Below the pieces are notes generated by a model that was not told the origin of the DNA, did no database searches, and saw only the letters and a list, made by a program, of their open reading frames with translations. A stretch of 64,000 bases of DNA from an uncultured Butyricicoccus sp. Lineage in GTDB: Bacteria > Bacillota > Clostridia > Oscillospirales > Butyricicoccaceae. Position 1 is the first letter of the stretch. Each line of letters opens with the position of its first letter. The stretch covers positions 248,001-312,000 of the forward strand of contig CALWBL010000001.1 of NCBI GenBank assembly GCA_944376065.1, in the 5' to 3' direction. The translations under genes were made by a program, and so were the position numbers. This document shows, piece after piece, positions 24,330 through 32,208 of this stretch.

Positions 24330-25277
24330 TTATCCAATACGTGAAGCAGCGTTTCTCAAAAGCTCCTCTGCTCCATTTGTGATTTTACGAACAATATCAT
24401 GACAATTTGACTTTTCATTTACAAGACCTGCAATCTGACCAGACATAAATGTGCCTTCTTCATAGTTACCATCTTGTACAGCCTTGCGAAGTGCGCCAGC
24501 GGTTGCGGCCTCTAGTTCCTCAAGGGATTCATCGGTTGGGAACTTCTCAAGCTGCATACACTTACGAGCAAGTGGAGTTTTAATAGCTCTTACTGGGTGG
24601 CCGCTTGGTCTGCCTGTAACAACAGTTGAAATATCACTTGCTTTTAGGATAAGCTCTCTATACTTATCCGAAATTGGACATTCTTCAGCACTTAGGAAGA
24701 TTGTACCACACTGAACGCCTTCAGCACCTAGCATCATCATCGCTGCCATACCACGACCGTCAGCACAGCCTCCCGCACCTATAACAGGAATAGATACACC
24801 ATCTACAACCTGTGGAAGCAGTGCCATTGTAGTAGTTTCACCGATATGGCCACCGGACTCTGTACCCTCAGCTATAACAGCATCAGCTCCTGCTCTTTCC
24901 ATACGCTTTGCAAGTGCAACAGACGCTACAACAGGCATAACCTTTATATTAGCAGCTTTCCATTTTTCCATATACTTTCCTGGATTACCTGCACCAGTTG
25001 TTATAACCTCAATTTTTTCATCGATTGCAAGCTGAGCTAAATCATCTGCATTTGGGCTTAAAAGCATAATATTTAAGCCAATAGGTTTTTTTGTAATAGC
25101 TCTTGCTTTATGGATTTGTTCTTTTATGTAATCAGCAGGTGCAGCACCACCAGAAATAATACCAAGACCACCAGCCTCACTTACAGCCGCAGCCAGTCCA
25201 CCATCACCAATCCAAGCCATAGCACCCTGAATAACTGGATATTCAATTCCTAATAGTTCGGTAATTTTGGTTTTCAT
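24330..25277 (-). CDS. fabK: Enoyl-ACP reductase II (FMN-dependent)
   Basis: 315 residues, TIM-barrel flavoprotein related to nitronate monooxygenases. Features: MKTKITELLGIEYPVIQGAM start, GGLGIISGG, AEGTESGGHIGETTTMALLPQV (FMN-site segment, shortened family signature) and IGAGGCADGRGMAAMMMLGA with GVQCGT for phosphate binding. In a fab operon this is FabK, the last reductive step; no fabI or fabL is present nearby. Lies 32 bp after fabH. Confidence 0.93.
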   Translation of the reverse strand: MKTKITELLGIEYPVIQGAMAWIGDGGLAAAVSEAGGLGIISGGAAPADYIKEQIHKARAITKKPIGLNIMLLSPNADDLAQLAIDEKIEVITTGAGNPGKYMEKWKAANIKVMPVVASVALAKRMERAGADAVIAEGTESGGHIGETTTMALLPQVVDGVSIPVIGAGGCADGRGMAAMMMLGAEGVQCGTIFLSAEECPISDKYRELILKASDISTVVTGRPSGHPVRAIKTPLARKCMQLEKFPTDESLEELEAATAGALRKAVQDGNYEEGTFMSGQIAGLVNEKSNCHDIVRKITNGAEELLRNAASRIG

Positions 25278-25309
25278 GTGTATTTACCTCTCTTTATGTT
25301 TTTTTATGT

Positions 25310-26290
25310 TTATAGTTCAATTACCACTGCACCGTATGTCAGTCCGCCGCCAAAGCCACTTATCAGAATTTTCTGACCTTTCTTCAGTAGCCCATTTTCT
25401 TCCATTTCTGCTAAACAAATAGGAATTGATGCAGAAGAAGTGTTTCCAAATCGGTCAATGTTTACATAAACTTTTTCTTTGTCAAGCCCATATCTTTCGG
25501 CAACCATTTTTAATATGCGAAGATTTGCCTGATGCAGTACAAACCAGTCTATATCCTCAGCATTTAGGCCTGCACGTTTCAGAGAGTTATCAATGGAATC
25601 CGGCACAGCATTTGCTGTAAATCTAAAGACATCGCTCCCCGCCATTTTGAGGAAACGATGCTTTACATCAATTGTGCGGTCACCTGTAATCGGGTCTTGC
25701 TCTGGTGGAAGTGCACCAGCAAAAAGTGTATGACCTAATGCACCTTCAGCTCTCATGTATGTAGAAAGTATACCACATTTTTCCTCGCTTGCGGTGTAAA
25801 CAGCAGCACCCGCTCCATCACCAAAAATGACACAAGTTGACCTATCGGTGTAATCAATAATGCTGCTAAGACGTTCAACCGAAACTACAAGTACATTCTT
25901 TGCTTTACCAGATTTAATATAACTATCTGCAATATCAGTTGCATAAACGAAACCAGAGCAAGCGGCGTTCATATCATATGCCATAGCATATTTTGCACCC
26001 AGCTTATCTTGAAGTACGCAAGCAACAGTTGGTGTATAACTATCTGGTGTTACTGTGCTTACAACAATTAAATCCAGTTCTTCACCAGTAATTTTAGCAT
26101 TATCTAGTGCTTTTTGTGCTGCTAAAAGAGCCATTTGCCATGTTGTTTCGTTTTGAGCTATTCTACGCTCACGAATACCAGTTCTTTTGACTATCCATTC
26201 GTCACTGGTATCTACAATCTGTTCCAGTCTGCTATTTGTCAGACGATACTCGGGTGTATAAGCACCCATTCCAATAATCTTGCTAAAAAT
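25310..26290 (-). CDS. fabH: 3-oxoacyl-ACP synthase III, probable ATT start
   Basis: 326 residues if translation begins at ATT (26290-26288). The first in-frame ATG (26269) would cut off strand beta-1: the upstream codons read FSKIIG and join MGAYTPEYRLTN, matching the usual FabH start (xFKIIGTGSYVPE). The only good ribosome site, AGGAGG at 26305-26300, is 9 nt from the ATT but 30 nt from that ATG, and no ATG, GTG or TTG lies between. Catalytic Cys in MNAACSGF, His in VLHQANLRI, Asn in GNTSSAS. It starts fatty-acid synthesis from acyl-CoA and is first in the operon. Confidence 0.93.
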   Translation of the reverse strand: MFSKIIGMGAYTPEYRLTNSRLEQIVDTSDEWIVKRTGIRERRIAQNETTWQMALLAAQKALDNAKITGEELDLIVVSTVTPDSYTPTVACVLQDKLGAKYAMAYDMNAACSGFVYATDIADSYIKSGKAKNVLVVSVERLSSIIDYTDRSTCVIFGDGAGAAVYTASEEKCGILSTYMRAEGALGHTLFAGALPPEQDPITGDRTIDVKHRFLKMAGSDVFRFTANAVPDSIDNSLKRAGLNAEDIDWFVLHQANLRILKMVAERYGLDKEKVYVNIDRFGNTSSASIPICLAEMEENGLLKKGQKILISGFGGGLTYGAVVIEL

Positions 26291-26340
26291 TTTGCTCGAC
26301 CTCCTATCAGATCCGCAATTATTTTGAAAGCCTAACTAAA

Positions 26341-26369
26341 ATAATAAAAAATAAAACCCTTTTTGGCAA
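26341..26369 (-). promoter_or_regulatory. fabH operon promoter
   Basis: Minus strand TTGCCA (26369-26364), 17-bp spacer, TATTAT (26346-26341). The -35 lies inside a FabT-like half box. Confidence 0.65.
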
Positions 26370-26373
26370 AGTG
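26355..26373. promoter_or_regulatory. FabT-like half-operator at the fabH promoter
   Basis: Minus strand CACTTTGCCAAAAAGGGTT shares the core TTTGCCAAA with the fabT operator; the second arm is degenerate. It overlaps the fabH -35. Confidence 0.45.
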
Positions 26374-26390
26374 GTCTTAATTTGACCACT
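26370..26390. repeat. Perfect inverted repeat between fabH and fabD promoters
   Basis: AGTGGTC, 7-bp spacer TTAATTT, GACCACT. It does not match FapR or FabT consensus. It lies just upstream of both divergent -35 elements and may bind another regulator. Confidence 0.6.
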
Positions 26391-26398
26391 GTTAAAAT

Positions 26399-26416
26399 AG
26401 GTTTGATTGACAAAGT
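26399..26416. promoter_or_regulatory. FabT-like operator at the fabD promoter
   Basis: AGGTTTGATTGACAAAGT; with one more base its reverse complement matches the fabT-promoter box at 13 of 19 positions. It covers the whole -35 of fabD. Confidence 0.5.
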
Positions 26417-26435
26417 AACTCGCTAATATTATAAT
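26407..26435 (+). promoter_or_regulatory. fabD promoter with perfect consensus
   Basis: TTGACA (26407-26412), 17-bp spacer, TATAAT (26430-26435): both hexamers and spacing are consensus for the main sigma factor. A strong promoter that would need the overlapping operator for control. Confidence 0.88.
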
Positions 26436-26551
26436 AAAGCCATATCTATATGTCAATAGTTTCCTATATATCTATGCAAATATACACATTGCTAACCAAG
26501 GAACTTTGTACATTCATATACTTTTTTAGTCTTTTTAGGAGGATTTTGACG

Positions 26552-27469
26552 ATGACCTATGGTTTTGCACTTTTCCCTGGACAGGGCGCTCAGAACGAGG
26601 GTATGGGCAAGGAGATTTATGAGGGAAGCAAGGCAGCTCGTGAAGTTTTCGAGTGTGCATCAGACACAGCAGGGCTTGATGTTGCCAAGCTTTGCTTTGA
26701 AAGCAGCATGGAGGAACTTTCCAAAACAGTTAACTCTCAAATTGCAATTTTCACACACTCAATGGCAGCCTATGAGGCTTTAAAAGAGGCTGGTGTTGGC
26801 TTTTCTGCTTTTGCTGGTTTCTCTCTTGGTGAATATACTGCACTTGCAGCCTCTGGTATCGTTTCTCTTGAGGATGGCATAAAAATTGTTCGTAAGCGTG
26901 GACAGGTAATGCAAAAGGCTGCTGACTCAATGGACAGCGGCATGGCTGCCATTTTAGGGCTTGAAGATGAGGCTGTTGAAAAGGCTTGTTCAGAAGTTAC
27001 AAGTGGCATCGTTCGCCCTGTAAACTATAACTGCCCAGGTCAGCTTGTAATAGCTGGTGAACGTCAAGCTCTGAATGATGCAATAGAGCTATGTAAAGCT
27101 GCTGGTGCAAGGCGAGCGCTTCCTCTTGCTGTAAGTGGTGCATTCCATACTCCACTTCTCAAAGATGCTGCTGCTGAACTTCGTGAATTTTTATCTAGTA
27201 TTAAATTTAATGAGCCAACAATGCCAGTTTATACAAATGTAACTGGTAATATTTTAAATACAAATGATATGCCTGCACATCTTGAGCAGCATATGATTTC
27301 CCCTGTTCGCTGGAAAACGCTTATTGCAAACGGCATCAAGGCTGGACTCAAAACAGGATGCGAAATTGGTACTGGAAAAACCTTGATTGGATTTGCTAAA
27401 AAAATCGACAAAGAACTATCTATTTTGCCAGTTGAAACCATGGAAAATGTGGAAAGTGCAGCAAAATAA
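26552..27469 (+). CDS. fabD: Malonyl-CoA:ACP transacylase
   Basis: 305 residues from the ATG at 26552 (AGGAGGA upstream); the longer frame from 26450 begins before the predicted transcript. Motifs: FPGQGAQ (8-14), nucleophile Ser91 in GFSLGEYTAL (His is more usual where Phe stands), catalytic His in SGAFHTPLL and the GTGKTL tail. It loads malonyl groups on ACP. It is divergent from the other fab genes and appears to be transcribed alone. Confidence 0.95.
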   Translation: MTYGFALFPGQGAQNEGMGKEIYEGSKAAREVFECASDTAGLDVAKLCFESSMEELSKTVNSQIAIFTHSMAAYEALKEAGVGFSAFAGFSLGEYTALAASGIVSLEDGIKIVRKRGQVMQKAADSMDSGMAAILGLEDEAVEKACSEVTSGIVRPVNYNCPGQLVIAGERQALNDAIELCKAAGARRALPLAVSGAFHTPLLKDAAAELREFLSSIKFNEPTMPVYTNVTGNILNTNDMPAHLEQHMISPVRWKTLIANGIKAGLKTGCEIGTGKTLIGFAKKIDKELSILPVETMENVESAAK

Positions 27470-27479
27470 AACCTTTTCT

Positions 27480-27509
27480 TTGACTTATACATAATCACCA
27501 TGTTATACT
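27480..27509 (+). promoter_or_regulatory. Promoter upstream of the DEAD-box helicase leader
   Basis: TTGACT (27480-27485), 18-bp spacer, extended -10 TGTTATACT (27501-27509). It lies before, not after, the hairpin at 27540-27575. Confidence 0.55.
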
Positions 27510-27539
27510 TATCTGGTGCATTTCAGGTCATTACAAAAC

Positions 27540-27575
27540 GCAGGGACGCACAATGCTCCCTGCATTTTCTTTTTG
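27540..27575 (+). terminator. Terminator between fabD and the helicase gene
   Basis: Stem GCAGGGA/TCCCTGC (27540-27546 with 27557-27563), then ATTTTCTTTTT. It ends fabD and also lies inside the predicted helicase leader, so it may act as an attenuator. Confidence 0.75.
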
Positions 27576-27645
27576 ATTTTTATACATTTAAGTGGCACAG
27601 AATTTGTGTCGCTTTATTTATTTTTATATTTTTAGGAGGTTTCAT

Positions 27646-29394
27646 TTGAGTATTACGACATTTTCTGATTTAAACCTTTCTGAGCCGATTCTTCGTGCTC
27701 TCTCAGATATGGGTTTTTCTGCACCAACTGAAATCCAGGCTCGTGCAATTCCTGCCATCTTAGCTGGACCAGATGTTATTGGTAAAAGCCATACAGGCAC
27801 AGGCAAAACCGTAGCTTTTGGTGTGCCAAGTGTTATGAGCACCAAGCCAACAGGCGAAACACAAGTTTTGGTTTTATGCCCTACTCGTGAGCTTGCACAG
27901 CAAGCAGAGGGTGAAATCCGCAAAATTTGCAAGTATTTAGAAGGAATCAGAGTTCTTGCAGTTTATGGTGGTGACCCAATTACAAGCCAAATCCGTCAAT
28001 TAAAGCGTGGAGTTGAAATCGTTGTAGGTACTCCAGGACGAGTTATGGATTTAATGCGTCGTCATGCATTAGACCTTAAGGGGCTTAAAATAGCCGTTCT
28101 TGATGAGGCTGATGAAATGCTAAATATGGGATTTAGAGAAGATATTGAGACCATATTACAATCCACGCCTAATGAACGTCAAACCATTTTATTTTCTGCA
28201 ACCATGCCGCCGGAAATTATGGAAATCACTGGTGAATATCAACGTGACCCTGTGCTGATTGAGGCAGGCAACCGCACTGAACGTACAATGGATACAATAA
28301 AGCAATATTATTCCGAGGTACCCAGGGGCGAAAAAGAGCGAGCTTTAACACTTCTTCTTCATGCTCAGCAGCCAAAACTGTCCATCATTTTCTGCAACAC
28401 CAAAAAAATGGTTGATGAACTTGTTCGTTATCTTGGTGAACACGGTTTTCAATCATCGGCACTGCATGGCGATATGAAACAAGATATGCGCACATCTGTT
28501 ATGAATAGCTTTAAATCTGGTCGAACACCTATACTTATTGCTACTGATGTTGCTGCAAGAGGTATTGATGTGGATGATGTGGACACCGTTTATAATTTTG
28601 ATATCCCACAGGACTTTGAATACTACATTCACCGTATAGGTCGTACTGGTCGTGCAGGCCGCAGCGGCTCTTCTTATACCCTGATTGACGGTCCAAGACA
28701 GGCGGCTGTTATTCGCAGCATTGAACGCTTTACAAAAGCTAAAATTGAGCATTTACCACTTCCAGACTATCAAACAATTGCAAATCAGCGTAGTCAAGCT
28801 CTTGGTAATGTAATCGAGGGTGTACTGCTTGAAAAGGCAAATGGCACCGAGCAACGTTTTTGTGTACATTCTATACTTGAAAAACTAGGAGAATGTGGAT
28901 ACACTCATGAACAAATCGCCGAAGCCGCACTTGAGCATTTACTTGCTCAGGAAATGGCAAGAATACCAGAGGTCAAAGCCCCTAAAATACGTCAGCCTAA
29001 GCCACTTGCGGCACTTAGAGATGGCTGTGTACGTTTAAGACTATCTGTTGGCCGAAACCAAAAAGTAGCGCCTAATCATATTGTTGCAGCTATTGCAGAA
29101 GGAACGGGCATCTCGGGCAAACGTATTGGTAAAATACAATGCTTTGGTGATTATTCTCTTGTTGAAGTTCCAGAAGAACTATCAAAACGTATTGTTCGTG
29201 ATATGTCTGATATGCCCGTTGGTGGATTTAATGCAGATATCAGAGTGTATCAAGAGGGCTTAGCAAGGCACGCTGCTAAAAAATCATCACAAACAGGTAG
29301 AAATCATCACAGAAATGGTCACAGAACCCCACCAAGCCATGGTCATGGACGTGGCAAAGGCAATAAACATTCAAAAAATGGTCGCAAACGTTAA
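27646..29394 (+). CDS. DEAD-box RNA helicase with DbpA-type RNA-binding domain
   Basis: 582 residues from TTG at 27646, 6 nt after AGGAGG (27634-27639). It begins FSDLNLSEPILRALSDMGF, the Q-motif region. Motif I SHTGTGKT, Ib TPGRVMD, II LDEADEML, III SAT and VI HRIGRTGRAGR are intact. A DbpA/CsdA RNA-binding domain follows (about 450-540, RLRLSVGRNQKVAP), then a tail of about 40 residues rich in Lys, Arg, His and Gly. It resembles DeaD/CshA cold-shock or ribosome-assembly helicases. Single gene between terminators. Confidence 0.92.
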   Translation: MSITTFSDLNLSEPILRALSDMGFSAPTEIQARAIPAILAGPDVIGKSHTGTGKTVAFGVPSVMSTKPTGETQVLVLCPTRELAQQAEGEIRKICKYLEGIRVLAVYGGDPITSQIRQLKRGVEIVVGTPGRVMDLMRRHALDLKGLKIAVLDEADEMLNMGFREDIETILQSTPNERQTILFSATMPPEIMEITGEYQRDPVLIEAGNRTERTMDTIKQYYSEVPRGEKERALTLLLHAQQPKLSIIFCNTKKMVDELVRYLGEHGFQSSALHGDMKQDMRTSVMNSFKSGRTPILIATDVAARGIDVDDVDTVYNFDIPQDFEYYIHRIGRTGRAGRSGSSYTLIDGPRQAAVIRSIERFTKAKIEHLPLPDYQTIANQRSQALGNVIEGVLLEKANGTEQRFCVHSILEKLGECGYTHEQIAEAALEHLLAQEMARIPEVKAPKIRQPKPLAALRDGCVRLRLSVGRNQKVAPNHIVAAIAEGTGISGKRIGKIQCFGDYSLVEVPEELSKRIVRDMSDMPVGGFNADIRVYQEGLARHAAKKSSQTGRNHHRNGHRTPPSHGHGRGKGNKHSKNGRKR

Positions 29395-29395
29395 A

Positions 29396-29428
29396 AAATG
29401 GTCTGAGAATTAACTTCTCAGACCATTT
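29396..29428. terminator. Bidirectional terminator between the helicase and cbiB
   Basis: 14-bp perfect stem AAATGGTCTGAGAA/TTCTCAGACCATTT (29396-29409 with 29415-29428) with a 5-nt loop. Confidence 0.88.
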
Positions 29429-29434
29429 AATTTT

Positions 29435-30397
29435 TTATACAGCTGTACCTGTGAGTGCAAGCTTTATTGCGGCTCCTAAAAGAAGTGCAAATACACTTGC
29501 TGTTGTCATTAAATCTGATGCTCTTTCTATATCGCTTGACACTATTCGCCTATCATTATCACCGATAGTCGGTTTTTTTACATACTGACCGAAATATTTT
29601 GCATCTCCACCAAGCTGTATATGGAGTGCTCCTGCGCAAACTGACTCTGTTTGTGCTGAATTTGGGCTTTTATGATTAAATCTATCACGCTGAAATATTC
29701 TTTTTGCGTTTAAAGTATCAAATTTAAGCATACCTGCTGCTGCCATCATACAAACAGCAGCAATTCTAGCGGGTAAAAAGTTAAATATATCATCCATTTT
29801 TGCTGAAAACCAACCCAAATACATATATTTCTCATTTTTATAACCTACCATAGAATCGAGTGTGTTCACCGCCTTGTATAAAAATCCAAGCGGTGCTCCG
29901 CCTATAAGCATAAAAATTAACGGTGCAATAACTCCATCTGTTGTATTTTCTGCTATTGTTTCAACAGCAGCTTTTATAACGCCTTCTTCAGAAAGCTCAC
30001 TTGTATCACGTCCAACATAGCGAGCAACAGCTTTTCTGCCATCTTCAAGAGATTTTTTAAGTTCAGTTCTAACATGTCTGCCTGCATCTGCCAGGCTTTT
30101 TCTTGCAAAAATCTGATAACAGAAAATCACATTTACCACAAAATGCACCCAAGGATGTATACGCATTAAAAATTGCAAAATAATGTAAGGTACTAAAAAA
30201 CTAATTGTGCAAACGATTATCCAAAGTAAAGCACCAGCAAAACACTGACCAGATTTTGATAAAGGTAATCTTCTGAAAAATTTTTCTATTTTTGAGATAA
30301 GAGCACCAATAGCACAAACTGGATGCCACAAGCGTTCAGGGTCTCCAATAAGCGCATCAAGAAAAAAGCCTAATGCAATGGCTAAAATAAGCATCAT
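29435..30397 (-). CDS. cbiB: Adenosylcobinamide-phosphate synthase (CbiB/CobD)
   Basis: 320 residues, membrane protein with several hydrophobic segments. Family blocks visible: ALIGDPERLWHPVCAIG near the N-terminus, VGRDTSELSEEGVIKAAVET and AENTTDGVIAPLIF, MVGYKNEKYMYLGWFSAKMDD, SPNSAQTESVCAGAL and LGGDAKYFG. It joins aminopropanol phosphate to cobyric acid. It lies 24 bp after cbiET; the rest of the corrin pathway is not in the window. Confidence 0.94.
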   Translation of the reverse strand: MMLILAIALGFFLDALIGDPERLWHPVCAIGALISKIEKFFRRLPLSKSGQCFAGALLWIIVCTISFLVPYIILQFLMRIHPWVHFVVNVIFCYQIFARKSLADAGRHVRTELKKSLEDGRKAVARYVGRDTSELSEEGVIKAAVETIAENTTDGVIAPLIFMLIGGAPLGFLYKAVNTLDSMVGYKNEKYMYLGWFSAKMDDIFNFLPARIAAVCMMAAAGMLKFDTLNAKRIFQRDRFNHKSPNSAQTESVCAGALHIQLGGDAKYFGQYVKKPTIGDNDRRIVSSDIERASDLMTTASVFALLLGAAIKLALTGTAV

Positions 30398-30421
30398 ATC
30401 CTTTTCACCTCCACGGGCAAA

Positions 30422-31618
30422 TCATTCTTTTGAACCACCGTATAGCAGATAAATAGGATTATTACTTGCAAATTCTGTTGTATCGCCCAATCTGTTACCA
30501 CGAACGGCATGTATTTGAATTATATTTTGAACTTCAAAATTTTTTATTGCTTTTTGAGCCTCTGCAAGTGTTTCAAGTGATACAGCAGATATAACAACCC
30601 TCACTTTAGGATTTTTGCTTATAAGTTTTTTTGTTATCTGTTCCATTTCGCCATCACTGCCGCCAATAAATACAGCATCTGGAGCGGGTAGTTTATCTAT
30701 AATGCTTGCAGCCTGTCCTTCAAAAGGCAACACATTAAAACAACCTAGCTGTCTGCGGTTTTTATCAATTAGCTCAATAGCTTCTTTTTTCCTCTCCACA
30801 GCATAAATCATGCCATTGTGTGCCTTTCTAGCCATTTCCATAGAAACAGAACCTGTGCCTGCGCCTATATCATAGACTGTGTCATCAGGCTTTAAATTCA
30901 ACATTTTAACAGCAGTCCAACGTGCCTCCTGCTTGGTCATCGGAACATTTCCACGCTCCATATCAGCATCTAAAACGGCTAAATTTCTATCTCCCGCATC
31001 TGGATTTTGCACAAGCATAACAACTAAATCACTAAAATTTTGTTCTGCAAGTTTTTGTGCTGTATCACACAATATATGCTCATTATCTGAACCGATGTTT
31101 TCGCCAATTGAAACTTTAATATCACCCAAACCTGCCGCAACAAGTGTTTGACATAGTTTTTTTGCATTTTGTTCTCCGCCTGTCAGCACAATAACCTTTT
31201 TATTATAGCTTACTGCACCAAGCAAACTACCTTTTCGTCCATGCAAACTTATCCAAAATGCATCTTGATAACTAACACCAAACTTTGCACAAAGCATCTG
31301 CATACTATTAAGACCACAAATCATTTTCACTACACCATGGTCTTTCAATTTATTTTTAAGGCTGTTTGCAACGCTAAAAAATCCGGTATCACCAGAAACC
31401 AATATTGCTATGTGTTCTGCTTTAATTGCAAGTGCAGCATCTGCAAGTTGGCTGGTTTGATGTACAGTAATTTTTGCAAGAGATGAGAGACTATTTGCTA
31501 ACCTTTCGGTTGACAAGACTGCATCACAAATCCTAATAGTGTCTTTTGCCTCTCTGGTAAGTCCGTCAGGCTGTCCACTGCCTGCACCGATAATGGAAAA
31601 TATACGCTTTTTAACCAA
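30422..31618 (-). CDS. cbiET: Precorrin-6Y/cobalt-precorrin-7 methyltransferase-decarboxylase fusion (CbiE-CbiT)
   Basis: 398 residues from TTG at 31618 (AAAGGAAGG 8 nt upstream). The N-terminal CbiE half (about 1-200) has the tetrapyrrole-methylase patterns IIGAGSGQPDGLT and SGDTGFF. The C-terminal CbiT half (about 210-390) has the SAM-binding motif VYDIGAGTGSVSMEMA and FIGGSDGEM. It methylates C5 and C15 and decarboxylates the acetate at C12. No cobalamin riboswitch is visible; only 56 bp lie between its start and the tRNA-Cys terminator. Confidence 0.94.
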   Translation of the reverse strand: MVKKRIFSIIGAGSGQPDGLTREAKDTIRICDAVLSTERLANSLSSLAKITVHQTSQLADAALAIKAEHIAILVSGDTGFFSVANSLKNKLKDHGVVKMICGLNSMQMLCAKFGVSYQDAFWISLHGRKGSLLGAVSYNKKVIVLTGGEQNAKKLCQTLVAAGLGDIKVSIGENIGSDNEHILCDTAQKLAEQNFSDLVVMLVQNPDAGDRNLAVLDADMERGNVPMTKQEARWTAVKMLNLKPDDTVYDIGAGTGSVSMEMARKAHNGMIYAVERKKEAIELIDKNRRQLGCFNVLPFEGQAASIIDKLPAPDAVFIGGSDGEMEQITKKLISKNPKVRVVISAVSLETLAEAQKAIKNFEVQNIIQIHAVRGNRLGDTTEFASNNPIYLLYGGSKE

Positions 31619-31668
31619 CGTATTCGCCTTCCTTTCTAAATTTAACCCCAAAAAAATTTATAGATATA

Positions 31669-31704
31669 AGAAAAAATGCCGCCGGAACTATATCCGACGG
31701 CATT
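31669..31704 (-). terminator. Terminator of tRNA-Cys
   Basis: 12-bp stem AATGCCGTCGGA/TCCGGCGGCATT (31704-31693 with 31686-31675, one G-U) followed by TTTTTTC on the minus strand. Confidence 0.88.
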
Positions 31705-31711
31705 GACGCTC

Positions 31712-31785
31712 TGGAGGTACCACTCAGAATCGAACTGAGGATCAGGGAGTTGCAGTCCCACGCCTTACCGCTTGGCTATGGTACC
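31712..31785 (-). tRNA. tRNA-Cys (GCA)
   Basis: 74 nt with encoded CCA. Acceptor GGTACCA/TGGTACC, D-arm GCC/GGC, anticodon loop CTGCAAC with GCA, T-arm CTCAG-TTCGATT-CTGAG, discriminator U73 (a tRNA-Cys identity base) and CCA. One mismatch (T-T) at the top of the anticodon stem. It has its own promoter and terminator. Confidence 0.96.
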
Positions 31786-31801
31786 GAATCAGTGCTTTTA
31801 T

Positions 31802-31830
31802 AGTATACTCAGTTTTTTTATATTTGTCAA
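31802..31830 (-). promoter_or_regulatory. Promoter of tRNA-Cys
   Basis: Minus strand TTGACA (31830-31825), 17-bp spacer, TATACT (31807-31802). Confidence 0.85.
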
Positions 31831-31873
31831 CCAAATTTTTAAAATTTTTTTGAGAAATTTTATTTGTATGTGC

Positions 31874-31902
31874 TTGAAATTTTTTTGTTTACATGTTATA
31901 TA
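31874..31902 (+). promoter_or_regulatory. Promoter of the pheS T-box leader
   Basis: TTGAAA (31874-31879), 17-bp spacer, TATATA (31897-31902) with TG one base before it. Confidence 0.6.
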
Positions 31903-31909
31903 TAAATAT

Positions 31910-32172
31910 GTGTTTATATGCCATATGCGATGAGCAGGGAAAGTAATATACTTTTTCTTTGTCAGAGAAAGGCAGTCGTTGGCTGAAAGCTGCCTCAAGG
32001 ATATATATATGAAGTTCCCCTGTGAGCAGATATGCTGAAACTTTAAGTAGGTATGTCCGTTTTGCCTGCGTTACAAGGCTTTTAAAGTGCATTGTGTTTT
32101 ATATTCAATGAACATAGGTGGTACCACGGAAATTTCAGTTTTCGTCCTATATTTTAGGGCGAAAACTTTTTT
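31910..32172 (+). promoter_or_regulatory. T-box leader (tRNA-Phe responsive) of pheST
   Basis: The conserved T-box sequence ACATAGGTGGTACCACGG lies at 32112-32129 and overlaps the antiterminator. The terminator stem TTTTCGTCCTA/TAGGGCGAAAA (32139-32149 with 32155-32165) with a T-tract follows. Upstream is a Stem I-like region with AGAGAAAGGCAG and a possible specifier TTC near 32016. Uncharged tRNA-Phe should favour readthrough into pheS. Confidence 0.9.
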
Positions 32173-32208
32173 ATTATATTTTCCATTTTTAAGGAGTGTA
32201 AAAGAAAT

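Noticed and set aside
26450..26551. Extended N-terminus of FabD
   Set aside because: It begins at the predicted transcription start and lacks a ribosome site; ATG at 26552 gives the normal protein.
31798..32092. Two overlapping minus-strand frames opposite the T-box leader
   Set aside because: They lie in tRNA promoter and T-box RNA sequence; composition is not protein-like.
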